Positions 9,382 to 14,367 of a stretch of DNA of 14,367 nucleotides are shown here, in pieces. Within the stretch, counting starts at the first letter, position 1. Every line of letters begins with the position of its first letter. The notes under the pieces were generated by a model. It did no database searches, was not told where the DNA came from, and saw only the letters and a program-made list of their open reading frames with translations. The DNA is from JAWVFN01 sp963696625 (lineage in GTDB: Bacteria > Actinomycetota > Thermoleophilia > Solirubrobacterales > 70-9), in contig CAVOKZ010000037.1 in assembly GCA_963696625.1 (NCBI GenBank), forward strand, positions 1 through 14,367. The letters are read 5' to 3'. A program made the position numbers and the translations under genes.

Positions 9382-9949
9382 ATGACAGTCAAGACAGACG
9401 TGAGCCGATTCCACATCCACGACGAGCTGACGGCGCCCGACGCAAGCGCGCCGATCCTGAAGAGCATCCAGACGGCCGGTGGCGCCGTCTCGAAGTTCAT
9501 CGGCGTCCTCGCCGAGTCCCCCGCGACGCTGCGCGCCTACACGCGGATGCGCTCCGAGCTTCCACAAGGGCGTCCTGCCCCAGGCCACGCGCGAGCGGAT
9601 CGCCCTCGCGGTCGCCGAGCATCGCGGCGACGACTACTCGATCGCCCAGTACTCCCGCACGGCACGCGCCGCCGGGCTCGGCCTCGACGAGGTCGCCCGC
9701 GCCCGCGAGTTCAAGTCCTCCGACGAGAAGGAGCAGCTGCTGCTGACCCTGCTCGAGGAGACGCTGACCGCGGACGGCACCCCCCAGACCTACATGGTCG
9801 AGGAGGCTCGAGAGGCGGGCTGGACCGACGCCGAGATCATTGAGGCGATCGCCGAGCTGGCGCTCAGCGAATTCCAGAGCCTCTTCGCCCGAGCCGGTGA
9901 ACTGCCGCTCGAGAGCTCGGACCCGGCGATTCTCCGGTCCGCGGCCTAG
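9382..9949 (+). pseudogene. AhpD/carboxymuconolactone decarboxylase-like protein, frameshifted
   Basis: The gene starts at ATG 9382 behind AGGAG (9368-9372). It reads cleanly for 60 residues to TRMRSEL, then needs a shift of one base to continue as HKGVLPQATRERIALAVAEH through to TAG at 9947-9949. One surplus base lies within 9559-9562 (CTTC); dropping it gives a 188-residue helical protein. The ATRERIALAVAEHRGDDYS segment and the following helix match the AhpD / CMD fold. The usual CxxC and following histidine of that family are replaced here (GDDYSIAQYS), so peroxidase-type chemistry is unlikely even in the repaired protein. As in the DUF255 gene, the intact flanks point to a read error or a very recent mutation. 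A role is not assignable. Confidence 0.8.
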
Positions 9950-9966
9950 TAGCCGACCCCCGTATC

Positions 9967-9996
9967 CCCGCAGGGCGAAGCCCGAGGAGATGCGGG
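9967..9996. terminator. Candidate hairpin between convergent genes
   Basis: CCCGCA (9967-9972) pairs with TGCGGG (9991-9996), and inside it GGGC (9973-9976) pairs with GCCC (9980-9983) around GAA. The structure lies between the AhpD-like stop and the RlpA-like stop. It has a 7-nt bulge and no T-run, so the call is moderate. Confidence 0.35.
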
Positions 9997-10002
9997 CTGA
10001 CG

Positions 10003-10512
10003 TTAAGCAGCCGGGAGCGTGACCGTTGCGGTCACAGGCCCGGCGCCAACCGCGAGGAAGCCGAGCCGTTTGGCCGCCTTCTTGGTCAGGTCCCAGGCAA
10101 AGCCCTTGGTGTAGGGCCCGCGGTCGATGACCGTGGCGGCAACGCTGCGCCCGCCGTAGGAGAAGGTGACCGAGGTGCCACACGGGAGGTTCTTGTTGGC
10201 GACGCCAATCGTGCGCGGCGTGAGTCTCATGCCACAGGCGGTCGAGCGACCCCAGAGACCCGGTCCGTACCAGGTCGCCCTCTGGACCACGGTCCAACCG
10301 CCGCCGGTGGGTGCTGGCGCCTGTGCGGTGGTCGCGTCGCCGCCGGGGGGTGCCGCCCCGCCGGTCTGCGCCACGGCGGTGCCGGCAAAGGCCGCGACCG
10401 CGAGCAGGGCGAGCGAAACAGCGATACCCGCGAACCTCCCGCGGTTGCCGCGCGGCGAAACCCCATCATCAAGTTGTGAAAAGCCCCCAACGGGGCCACG
10501 CTGCGTGCGCAT
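10003..10512 (-). CDS. RlpA-like secreted protein (double-psi beta-barrel)
   Basis: A 169-residue protein with a signal-peptide-like N-terminus: a basic RGNRGRF, then a hydrophobic stretch at residues 28-45 and an AVA-Q cleavage candidate near 48. A low-complexity Gly/Ala/Pro/Thr linker follows (50-72). The C-terminal domain (about 78-169) is an RlpA-like double-psi beta-barrel with ATWYGPGLWGRSTACGMRLT, GVANKNLPCGTSVTF, VIDRGPY (Asp130) and WDLT (Asp141). Cys93 and Cys111 could form a disulfide. RlpA proteins bind or cleave peptidoglycan glycan strands, so the protein should act in the cell wall. Its leader is a c-di-AMP riboswitch, which fits cell wall hydrolase control in actinobacteria. 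The start ATG is preceded very closely by AGAGGA. Confidence 0.88.
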   Translation of the reverse strand: MRTQRGPVGGFSQLDDGVSPRGNRGRFAGIAVSLALLAVAAFAGTAVAQTGGAAPPGGDATTAQAPAPTGGGWTVVQRATWYGPGLWGRSTACGMRLTPRTIGVANKNLPCGTSVTFSYGGRSVAATVIDRGPYTKGFAWDLTKKAAKRLGFLAVGAGPVTATVTLPAA

Positions 10513-10520
10513 CGTCCTCT

Positions 10521-10672
10521 TTCGTTGCTTACGGGGTTAGCTGACGGGCTCGCGCTGAAAGATCGCGCTACGCGGCAATGCCTAACCGCGATTCGCCCCA
10601 ACTAATTTGGGTCCCCCGATTCCCGCGATATGTGAGCGGGAACTCAGCGGAATGCTTGCGGCATCCTAACAA
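10521..10672 (-). ncRNA. c-di-AMP riboswitch (ydaO-yuaA class)
   Basis: The minus-strand leader of the RlpA-like gene carries the conserved ydaO/yuaA landmarks in order. These are GGGGGACCC (10611-10619 region), then TTGGGGCGAATC, then AGCGCGATC, then GAGCCCGTCAGCTAACC (10534-10550) and a closing GTAAGCAACGAAAG just before the ribosome site. The class binds cyclic di-AMP and usually turns genes off when the ligand is high, often in front of cell wall hydrolase and resuscitation genes in actinobacteria. The outer boundary (the P1 stem) is uncertain; I place it near 10672. The ribosome site AGAGGA follows the aptamer directly, so control of translation initiation is possible. A covariance-model search would settle the limits. 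Confidence 0.88.
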
Positions 10673-10706
10673 ACGCTCAGACGGACTTTTCCCCATTTGA
10701 GCGGCT

Positions 10707-10721
10707 TGTAACACATGTAAC
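10707..10721 (-). promoter_or_regulatory. Direct repeat GTTACA, candidate regulator site upstream of the riboswitch
   Basis: On the minus strand GTTACA occurs twice, 9 bp apart (plus-strand TGTAAC at 10707-10712 and 10716-10721), about 35 bp upstream of the riboswitch. Repeated GTnACA-like hexamers are bound by the response regulator MtrA in other actinobacteria, upstream of cell wall genes. The match is suggestive only. Confidence 0.3.
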
Positions 10722-10882
10722 TGGCGCTCTTTGCAGCTTTTTCGGCGTTCCAGGCGAGGCTGCTGCGTCATACGGCGATCAACGTGATCTCGCCTGCCGG
10801 CCTCGCCGCCGCACCCGGAGTCGCCAGCTACGCGGCGTTCTCGGGCAAGATGCTGATGACGGCGCCCAGGATCTCCGGCGCC

Positions 10883-10911
10883 TTGCCCCGGCGCTGAGCG
10901 CGGCGTATCCT
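10883..10911 (+). promoter_or_regulatory. rnpB promoter
   Basis: TTGCCC (10883-10888) and TATCCT (10906-10911) are separated by 17 bp. The predicted start, about 7 bp downstream, coincides with the first base of the RNase P P1 stem (10918). The region 10722-10882 upstream has no gene I can support. Confidence 0.65.
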
Positions 10912-10917
10912 CTGAAG

Positions 10918-11241
10918 AGTGAGCCAGGCAGCCGCGGAGGCTTCGGCCTTCGAGGAAAGTCCGGACACCATAGGGCGAGGCGGTGGGTTGAAATCCCACC
11001 CGGGGAAACCCGCGGGAAAGTGCCACAGAAACGACACCGCCGATGGCGCGGCCACACGTGAGTCGCGAACAGGCAAGGTTGAAATGGTGCGGTAAGAGCG
11101 CACCGGCGTCGCGGTGACGCGGCGGCCGAGGTAAACCCCGCCAGGTGCAAGGCAAACAGGACCGTTGAGGTGCCCACCGAGGTCCAGGTAGCTGCTCAGA
11201 TGGATGGCTGTCCCAGACAGGATCCGGCTTACAGGCTCACT
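10918..11241 (+). ncRNA. rnpB: RNase P RNA, bacterial type A
   Basis: The catalytic RNA of RNase P, which trims the 5' ends of tRNA precursors. The P1 stem is formed by AGTGAGCC (10918-10925) and GGCTCACT (11234-11241). Between them are the universal landmarks: GAGGAAAGTCCGGACACC (10952-10969), ACAGAAAC (11025-11032), GGTTGAAA..GGTGCGGTAAGAGCGCACC, GGTAAACCCC (the loop contacting tRNA CCA), GGTGCAAG, AGATGGATGGCTGTC and ACAGGATCCGGCTTACAGG. The length of about 324 nt is compact for type A. A promoter lies just upstream and a strong hairpin terminator just downstream. It is transcribed away from the RlpA-like gene. Open frames on the opposite strand here are shadows. Confidence 0.96.
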
Positions 11242-11244
11242 AAG

Positions 11245-11272
11245 GGAAAGGCCCCCAATCGGGGGCCTTTCC
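11245..11272 (+). terminator. rnpB terminator hairpin
   Basis: GGAAAGGCCCCC (11245-11256) and GGGGGCCTTTCC (11261-11272) form a perfect 12-bp stem with the loop AATC, 3 bp after the rnpB P1 stem. Only a short pyrimidine stretch follows, but stem strength and position support termination. Confidence 0.8.
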
Positions 11273-11318
11273 TATTGATGCGCGTTGGTCACTACTCACT
11301 CAGGCGGGACAACCGCCG

Positions 11319-11335
11319 ACGGGGCCATACCCCGT
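11319..11335 (-). terminator. Candidate terminator after the lexA operon
   Basis: ACGGGG (11319-11324) and CCCCGT (11330-11335) form a 6-bp stem, with a second small stem GGCGG/CCGCC at 11303-11317. Both lie in the gap between the zinc-ribbon gene stop and the rnpB terminator. There is no T-run. Confidence 0.35.
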
Positions 11336-11355
11336 TCGGGGCACAGGTGACTCCG

Positions 11356-11556
11356 TCAGCTGAGCTGCGAACCGCAGTCACTGCAACCGGGCGGGGACAT
11401 CGCGCCCCCGCACACAGGGCACTCGGCGCGGCCGTCCACGGCCAGGTCCTCCCAAGCACCGAGGACGAAGTCCTCGAGCGTCGACCCGGCGGCTTCGAAC
11501 AGCCGCGGCGCGTTTGGTTGCAGCTGAGGCTTTTGCTCCAGGGCGAGGGCGCTCAT
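11356..11556 (-). CDS. Small zinc-ribbon protein coupled to lexA
   Basis: A 66-residue protein whose ATG (complement of 11554-11556) overlaps the lexA stop in an ATGA arrangement, so it should be translated by ribosomes finishing LexA. The N-terminal half reads ALEQKPQLQPNAPRLFEAAG, then a predicted helix STLEDFVLGAWEDLAVDG. The C-terminal part has two zinc knuckles, CPVC (46-49) and CSDC (58-61), the spacing of a compact zinc ribbon. No signal peptide or membrane segment is visible. Sharing the lexA promoter and its SOS box, it should rise after DNA damage. I do not know a named function. It resembles small proteins I associate with Solirubrobacterales, but that is memory, not a search. Confidence 0.8.
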   Translation of the reverse strand: MSALALEQKPQLQPNAPRLFEAAGSTLEDFVLGAWEDLAVDGRAECPVCGGAMSPPGCSDCGSQLS

Positions 11557-12170
11557 TGAACGCTCCTGAACACGCCGACAACCTTGCCGAGCAGGCTCAC
11601 CTCTCGGCTCTTGATTGGCTTCATCGACTTGTTCTCGGGCTGAAGCCGAACGTGGTCCTTCTCGCGGAAGTAGCGCTTGACCGTCGCCTCGTCGTCACCG
11701 ACGAGCGCCACAACGATCTCGCCGTTGCGGGCGGTGTCGGCCGGCCGGACGACGACGAAGTCCCCTTCGAGGATGCCCGCGTCGACCATGCTCTCGCCCT
11801 TGATGCGAAGCACGTAGTCGCCGCTGTCGCCGCCGATCACGCTCGGCACCTCGAGGTACTCCTCGATGTTCTCCTCGGCGAGCACGGGTGCACCGGCGGC
11901 GACGCTGCCGACCAGCGGCAGCCCCGGTCGGGCGACCCGCTTGGCGCGCTCGATCAGCACCTCGATCGCGCGGGGCTTGGTCGGGTCGCGCTTGAGCACG
12001 CCGAGGCCCTCGAGCTTGGCGAGGTGGGCGTGCACGGTCGAAGAGGAATGAAGGCCGACGGCCTTGCCGATCTCGCGGACGGTCGGCGGGTAGCCGTGGC
12101 TCGAGAGGTAGCTGCTGATGAACTCGAAGATCTCGCGCTGCCGCTTGCTCAGGTCCTGCTTGATGTCCAT
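11553..12170 (-). CDS. lexA: LexA repressor / SOS regulator
   Basis: A 205-residue LexA with an N-terminal winged helix (SKRQREIFEFISSYLSSHGYPPTVREIGKAVGLHSSSTVHAHLAKLEGLG) and a C-terminal S24 self-cleavage domain. The cleavage bond is Ala92-Gly93 in VGSVAAGAPVLAEENIEEY. The catalytic serine is Ser127 in KGESMVDAGI and the lysine is Lys165 in ATVKRYF. All are present, so RecA-stimulated self-cleavage should work. LexA represses DNA damage response genes. The ATG (complement of 12168-12170) follows GGAGGT by 10 nt. The promoter upstream carries a perfect palindromic operator, indicating self-repression. The stop overlaps the start of the zinc-ribbon gene. Confidence 0.97.
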   Translation of the reverse strand: MDIKQDLSKRQREIFEFISSYLSSHGYPPTVREIGKAVGLHSSSTVHAHLAKLEGLGVLKRDPTKPRAIEVLIERAKRVARPGLPLVGSVAAGAPVLAEENIEEYLEVPSVIGGDSGDYVLRIKGESMVDAGILEGDFVVVRPADTARNGEIVVALVGDDEATVKRYFREKDHVRLQPENKSMKPIKSREVSLLGKVVGVFRSVQ

Positions 12171-12180
12171 CTAGCTCACC

Positions 12181-12186
12181 ACCTCC
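12181..12186 (-). promoter_or_regulatory. Ribosome binding site of lexA
   Basis: The minus strand reads GGAGGT, 10 nt before the ATG, a strong Shine-Dalgarno match. Confidence 0.65.
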
Positions 12187-12221
12187 GTGGCCCTATCCGT
12201 CGCTGTTCGGTTTGTGTGCGT

Positions 12222-12235
12222 CGAACACACGTTCG
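12222..12235. promoter_or_regulatory. LexA operator (SOS box)
   Basis: CGAACACACGTTCG has perfect CGAAC / GTTCG arms and matches the Gram-positive/actinobacterial SOS box CGAAC-N4-GTTCG. It begins 2 bp downstream of the candidate lexA -10, so bound LexA would cover the transcription start. Confidence 0.92.
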
Positions 12236-12237
12236 GG

Positions 12238-12266
12238 AGAGTAGCGGGGCCTGCGGACGAAATCAA
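12238..12266 (-). promoter_or_regulatory. lexA promoter
   Basis: On the minus strand TTGATT (complement of 12261-12266) and TACTCT (complement of 12238-12243) are separated by 17 bp. The -10 is a weak match, but position and spacing relative to the SOS box are right. Confidence 0.5.
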
Positions 12267-12332
12267 GCAAGGTTCTGTGGCGAACGGAGCTGTGCGTGTG
12301 GCGTCTAGACTCTCGACTCCTCATCACCACAG

Positions 12333-12418
<86 letters not shown>

Positions 12419-12491
12419 TCGAAGAAGGGCCTGCAGCTCGCTCCTTTTCTACGTCGACGTCGAAGAGGGACTTGGCGCCGACGGCTAGGGC

Positions 12492-12513
12492 GAGGTACCA
12501 ATGAGGTACCAAT
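12492..12513. repeat. Tandem 11-bp direct repeat
   Basis: GAGGTACCAAT occurs twice back to back (12492-12502 and 12503-12513), each containing the palindrome GGTACC. It lies between the tRNA-Leu and the end of the interrupted gene. The remaining 12419-12555 shows no gene or clear terminator. Confidence 0.7.
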
Positions 12514-12555
12514 TTCGCCGATGGGCACGGGGACGACCGAACGATGGTGCCGCGG

Positions 12556-12932
12556 TCATCCAGAGACAGCTTCAGGAAAGCGTTCGTCCGGAGGAACCAC
12601 GTTGTTGCCTCGGCGAACCCGCAGGCGTGGCCAGCCCTGGTGCTCATCGACCACCATCGTTCCAGCCTGCTCGACGCCATCAAAGATCCCCACCACAATC
12701 CTGTCGCCCACCTGTGCTCGAACGTAGAGATCGGCTGCCTGACCGTTAGGGATCTCGAAGGGAACTGCGGCTCCTGGGCGCAGCGGAGCACCGACCGATT
12801 GAGCGATCGCCCCCACCGCCCCCACCTCGTCACCGGAGTCGGACTTGATCGCCAGGCTCGGCGCCGATGATCGTTCTTCGAGGTTGCCGGTAGACACTGC
12901 CTTTTCAAGGGGCCCGCGTCGACAAGCCAAGA
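12556..12932 (-). pseudogene. 3' fragment of the IS-interrupted gene
   Basis: This is the C-terminal 124 codons of the gene whose 5' part lies beyond the insertion sequence, ending in TGA (complement of 12556-12558). It reads LACRRGPLEKAVSTGN at the junction and continues as a soluble-looking domain with GAAVPFEIPNGQAADLYVR and VGDRIVVGIFDGVEQ. I do not recognise this domain. The frame is set by the 8-bp target duplication: the codons TTG GCT in the left copy are the same codons as in the right copy at 13934-13941. Separated from its start, the fragment is presumably not made. Confidence 0.75.
12925..12932. repeat. Left 8-bp target site duplication
   Basis: AGCCAAGA, directly outside the left end of the insertion sequence and identical to 13934-13941. 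Eight bp is the usual duplication size of IS1595-family elements. Confidence 0.9.
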
Positions 12933-13933
12933 GATGCGTATCCGGTTCGCTCCATCCGGCCATTGCCGTAGCTTCGGCCGCATGGCGCGGCTGGCATACC
13001 CTCGAACCATCATGGAGTTCCAGGAGCGCTTTGCGACCGAGGAGGCCTGCCGCGAGTACCTGTTCGCCTCGCGCTGGCCGCAAGGCTTCGTCTGCCCGGG
13101 GTGCGGTGGCGGGCGGGCGGGCGCCGAGACGCGCCGGCATCTGTGGGTCTGCACGAGCTGCGGCCAGCAAAGCTCGGTCACGGCGGGGACGGTCATGCAC
13201 GGCACCCGCACGCCGCTGCGGGCGTGGTTTTGGGCGGCCTACCTGGTGGCCACCCATCACCCGGGAATCTCGGCCAAGCAGCTCCAGCGCCAGCTCGGGC
13301 TCTCGCGCTATGAGACCGCCTGGCTGATACTCCAGAAGCTGCGACGGGCAATGATCGCGCCCGAGCGCTCGCGGCTCACGCGTGAGGTCGAGATCGACGA
13401 GTTCTACCTTGGTGGGCACGAGGAAGGCCTCAAAGGCGGGCGCGAGCGCGGCAAGAAGGCGCTTTGCGGGGTTGCGATCGAGGTCCGTGGCGCCGGCTCG
13501 GGGCGACTGCGCCTCGGCGTTCTGCCTGATGCATCCGGTCCCTCGCTGCTGGACTTCACCAAGGCAACGACGGAGCCTGGTGCAACCGTTCATACCGACG
13601 GTCTTCAGTCCTACAAGACCTTGGCCAAGAACGGCTATCGACACCGGCGCAGGCCACAGAGCACCGCCGGGCCGGGCGAGCAACTGCTACCGCGAGCCCA
13701 CCGGGCGATCTCGAACCTGAAGGCTTGGATGGACGGCACCCATCGAGGCGTCTCTGATCGGCACCTGGCCGTCTACCTCGATGAGTACGTCTTTCGTCAC
13801 AACCGGCGGGTCACGCCGATGGCCGCCTTCCAGACCCTGCTCGGCCTCAGCGCCGTTCACGAGCCCACCACCTATGCCCAGATCACCGATCAAGAGGCCG
13901 CATGACTAGCTTGGAGTCAACCGGATACGCATC
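12933..13933 (+). mobile_element. IS1595-family-like insertion sequence, complete
   Basis: A 1001-bp element with perfect 15-bp terminal inverted repeats: GATGCGTATCCGGTT at 12933-12947 and its complement at 13919-13933. The repeats extend to 22 bp with two mismatches (inner CTCCA match). It is flanked by an identical 8-bp AGCCAAGA. It carries one transposase gene in the + direction, opposite to the gene it interrupts. Ends, duplication and transposase are all intact, so it looks recently inserted and possibly still mobile. No passenger gene is present. Confidence 0.93.
12982..13905 (+). CDS. IS1595-type transposase
   Basis: A 307-residue transposase with an N-terminal zinc ribbon (CPGC at 38-41, CTSC at 57-60) following the family-like YPRTIMEFQERFATEEACREYL and RWPQGFVCP. 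The DDE-type catalytic domain shows VEIDEFYLGG (Asp139), VHTDGLQSY (Asp206) and YLDEYVFRHNRR (Glu268). SNLKAWMDGTHRGVS lies before the last acidic residue, as in ISXO2-like domains. It cuts and joins DNA at the inverted ends of its own element. The ATG at 12982 was chosen because the YPRTIMEFQ segment looks conserved; ATG 13012 and one inside the left inverted repeat (12934) are alternatives. None has a clear ribosome site, so transcripts from outside may drive it. Confidence 0.92.
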   Translation: MARLAYPRTIMEFQERFATEEACREYLFASRWPQGFVCPGCGGGRAGAETRRHLWVCTSCGQQSSVTAGTVMHGTRTPLRAWFWAAYLVATHHPGISAKQLQRQLGLSRYETAWLILQKLRRAMIAPERSRLTREVEIDEFYLGGHEEGLKGGRERGKKALCGVAIEVRGAGSGRLRLGVLPDASGPSLLDFTKATTEPGATVHTDGLQSYKTLAKNGYRHRRRPQSTAGPGEQLLPRAHRAISNLKAWMDGTHRGVSDRHLAVYLDEYVFRHNRRVTPMAAFQTLLGLSAVHEPTTYAQITDQEAA

Positions 13934-13941
13934 AGCCAAGA
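13934..13941. repeat. Right 8-bp target site duplication
   Basis: AGCCAAGA, directly outside the right end of the insertion sequence and identical to 12925-12932. Confidence 0.9.
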
Positions 13942-14367
13942 AGTTGACGCTGGGCCCAAACCAGCTCTCGCACTTACGAGCTCGCGAGTCCGGCGACGCG
14001 GGAGCACTCGACTGGGCGGTGGCGGTGAACGACTCCCCGCCCGAATCTGGCATGTCGCACTCGACCGTCGGGTAACCGCATTCTCCCCAGGGCGATTCGT
14101 AGCCCCCCTGGCCTGATGGGCTCAGCGGGGTGCCATCCGTTCCCCAGTCGCCCGGCCAGCGGTTCCACGAATCCGCCGCCGTTGGCAGCGGTGCGAGACC
14201 GCCTGAAGTCGGGCTGTAGAACTCATTCCATCCCCAAGCCTTGGCGCCGTCGTGACCGCGCTCGGGCGTGGCCCCGTCTGGCTGGACGCAGCTGCCAAAC
14301 GCGATCACCTCCTGACAGGGCTGCGGGTATTGGGCATGGCTTCCGTTACCCGGGTAGGTGATGAACC
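13934..14367 (-). pseudogene. VPS62/DUF946-like protein, interrupted, 5' part
   Basis: This frame is open from the window edge and enters the insertion sequence at 13933. About 142 residues precede the junction, reading FITYPGNGSHAQYPQP, then ERGHDGAKAWGWNE, then SWNRWPGDWGTDG and SPSGQGGYESPWGECGY. The order GSHA..., then WxxWPGxWG, then SPxGQ...PW resembles the closing part of VPS62/DUF946-type proteins, which occur in fungi, plants and many actinobacteria and whose function is poorly known. Several cysteines are present, consistent with a secreted protein. Translation into the element would add a short foreign tail and stop at 13883. The gene's start lies beyond 14367. Family assignment is by motif memory, so moderate. 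Confidence 0.55.

Noticed and set aside
10721..10897. Plus-strand frame reading LALFAAFSAFQARLL... before rnpB
   Set aside because: It has a stop directly upstream, no normal start codon and no ribosome site, and it runs through the rnpB -35 element.
10568..11177. Minus-strand frames overlapping rnpB and the riboswitch region
   Set aside because: They lie across a structured RNA gene with all its landmarks and have no protein motif.

Overview
The window is high-GC DNA from a bacterium that looks actinobacterial, possibly class Thermoleophilia (Solirubrobacterales). The evidence is the GC-rich third positions, frequent GTG starts, an actinobacterial/Gram-positive type LexA operator, and a c-di-AMP (ydaO) riboswitch in front of an RlpA-like secreted protein. 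The taxonomic call is inference; no 16S or other marker is present.

Positions 1-5450, + strand: a tightly spaced run of metabolic genes. It holds the 3' end of a SnoaL/NTF2-like protein, an acyl-CoA synthetase, an uncertain 57-codon coupled ORF, a class III PLP aminotransferase/aminomutase, and a DUF255 thioredoxin-domain protein broken by a one-base shift at a G7 run. Positions 5461-7106 encode an ABC-2 exporter (ATPase plus permease, ATGA overlap). This run ends at a hairpin that contains the stop codons of both converging genes.

Positions 7121-9165, - strand: a type I glutamine synthetase followed after 11 bp by a short PhzF-family protein. Divergent from it is an AhpD/CMD-like gene (9382-9949) with a second single-base frameshift and a promoter/palindrome region upstream. 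Next is an RlpA-like double-psi beta-barrel protein on the - strand, headed by a c-di-AMP riboswitch. Divergent from that leader is rnpB (RNase P RNA) with a promoter and a perfect 12-bp terminator stem.

Positions 11356-12266, - strand: lexA and a translationally coupled 66-residue zinc-ribbon protein. Both lie behind one promoter whose start region is covered by a palindromic SOS box, so the small protein is a candidate SOS-regulated gene. A tRNA-Leu(GAG) follows on the + strand.

Positions 12556-14367, - strand: a gene resembling VPS62/DUF946-type proteins, interrupted by a complete 1001-bp IS1595-like insertion sequence. The element has inverted ends and an exact 8-bp target duplication (AGCCAAGA). 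Removing the element and one repeat copy restores a single open frame, so the insertion is recent and clean.

The most distinctive observations are the reconstructable IS insertion, the coupled lexA/zinc-ribbon operon, and the riboswitch-RlpA-rnpB intergenic hub. I saw no CRISPR array, prophage or clearly new defence system.
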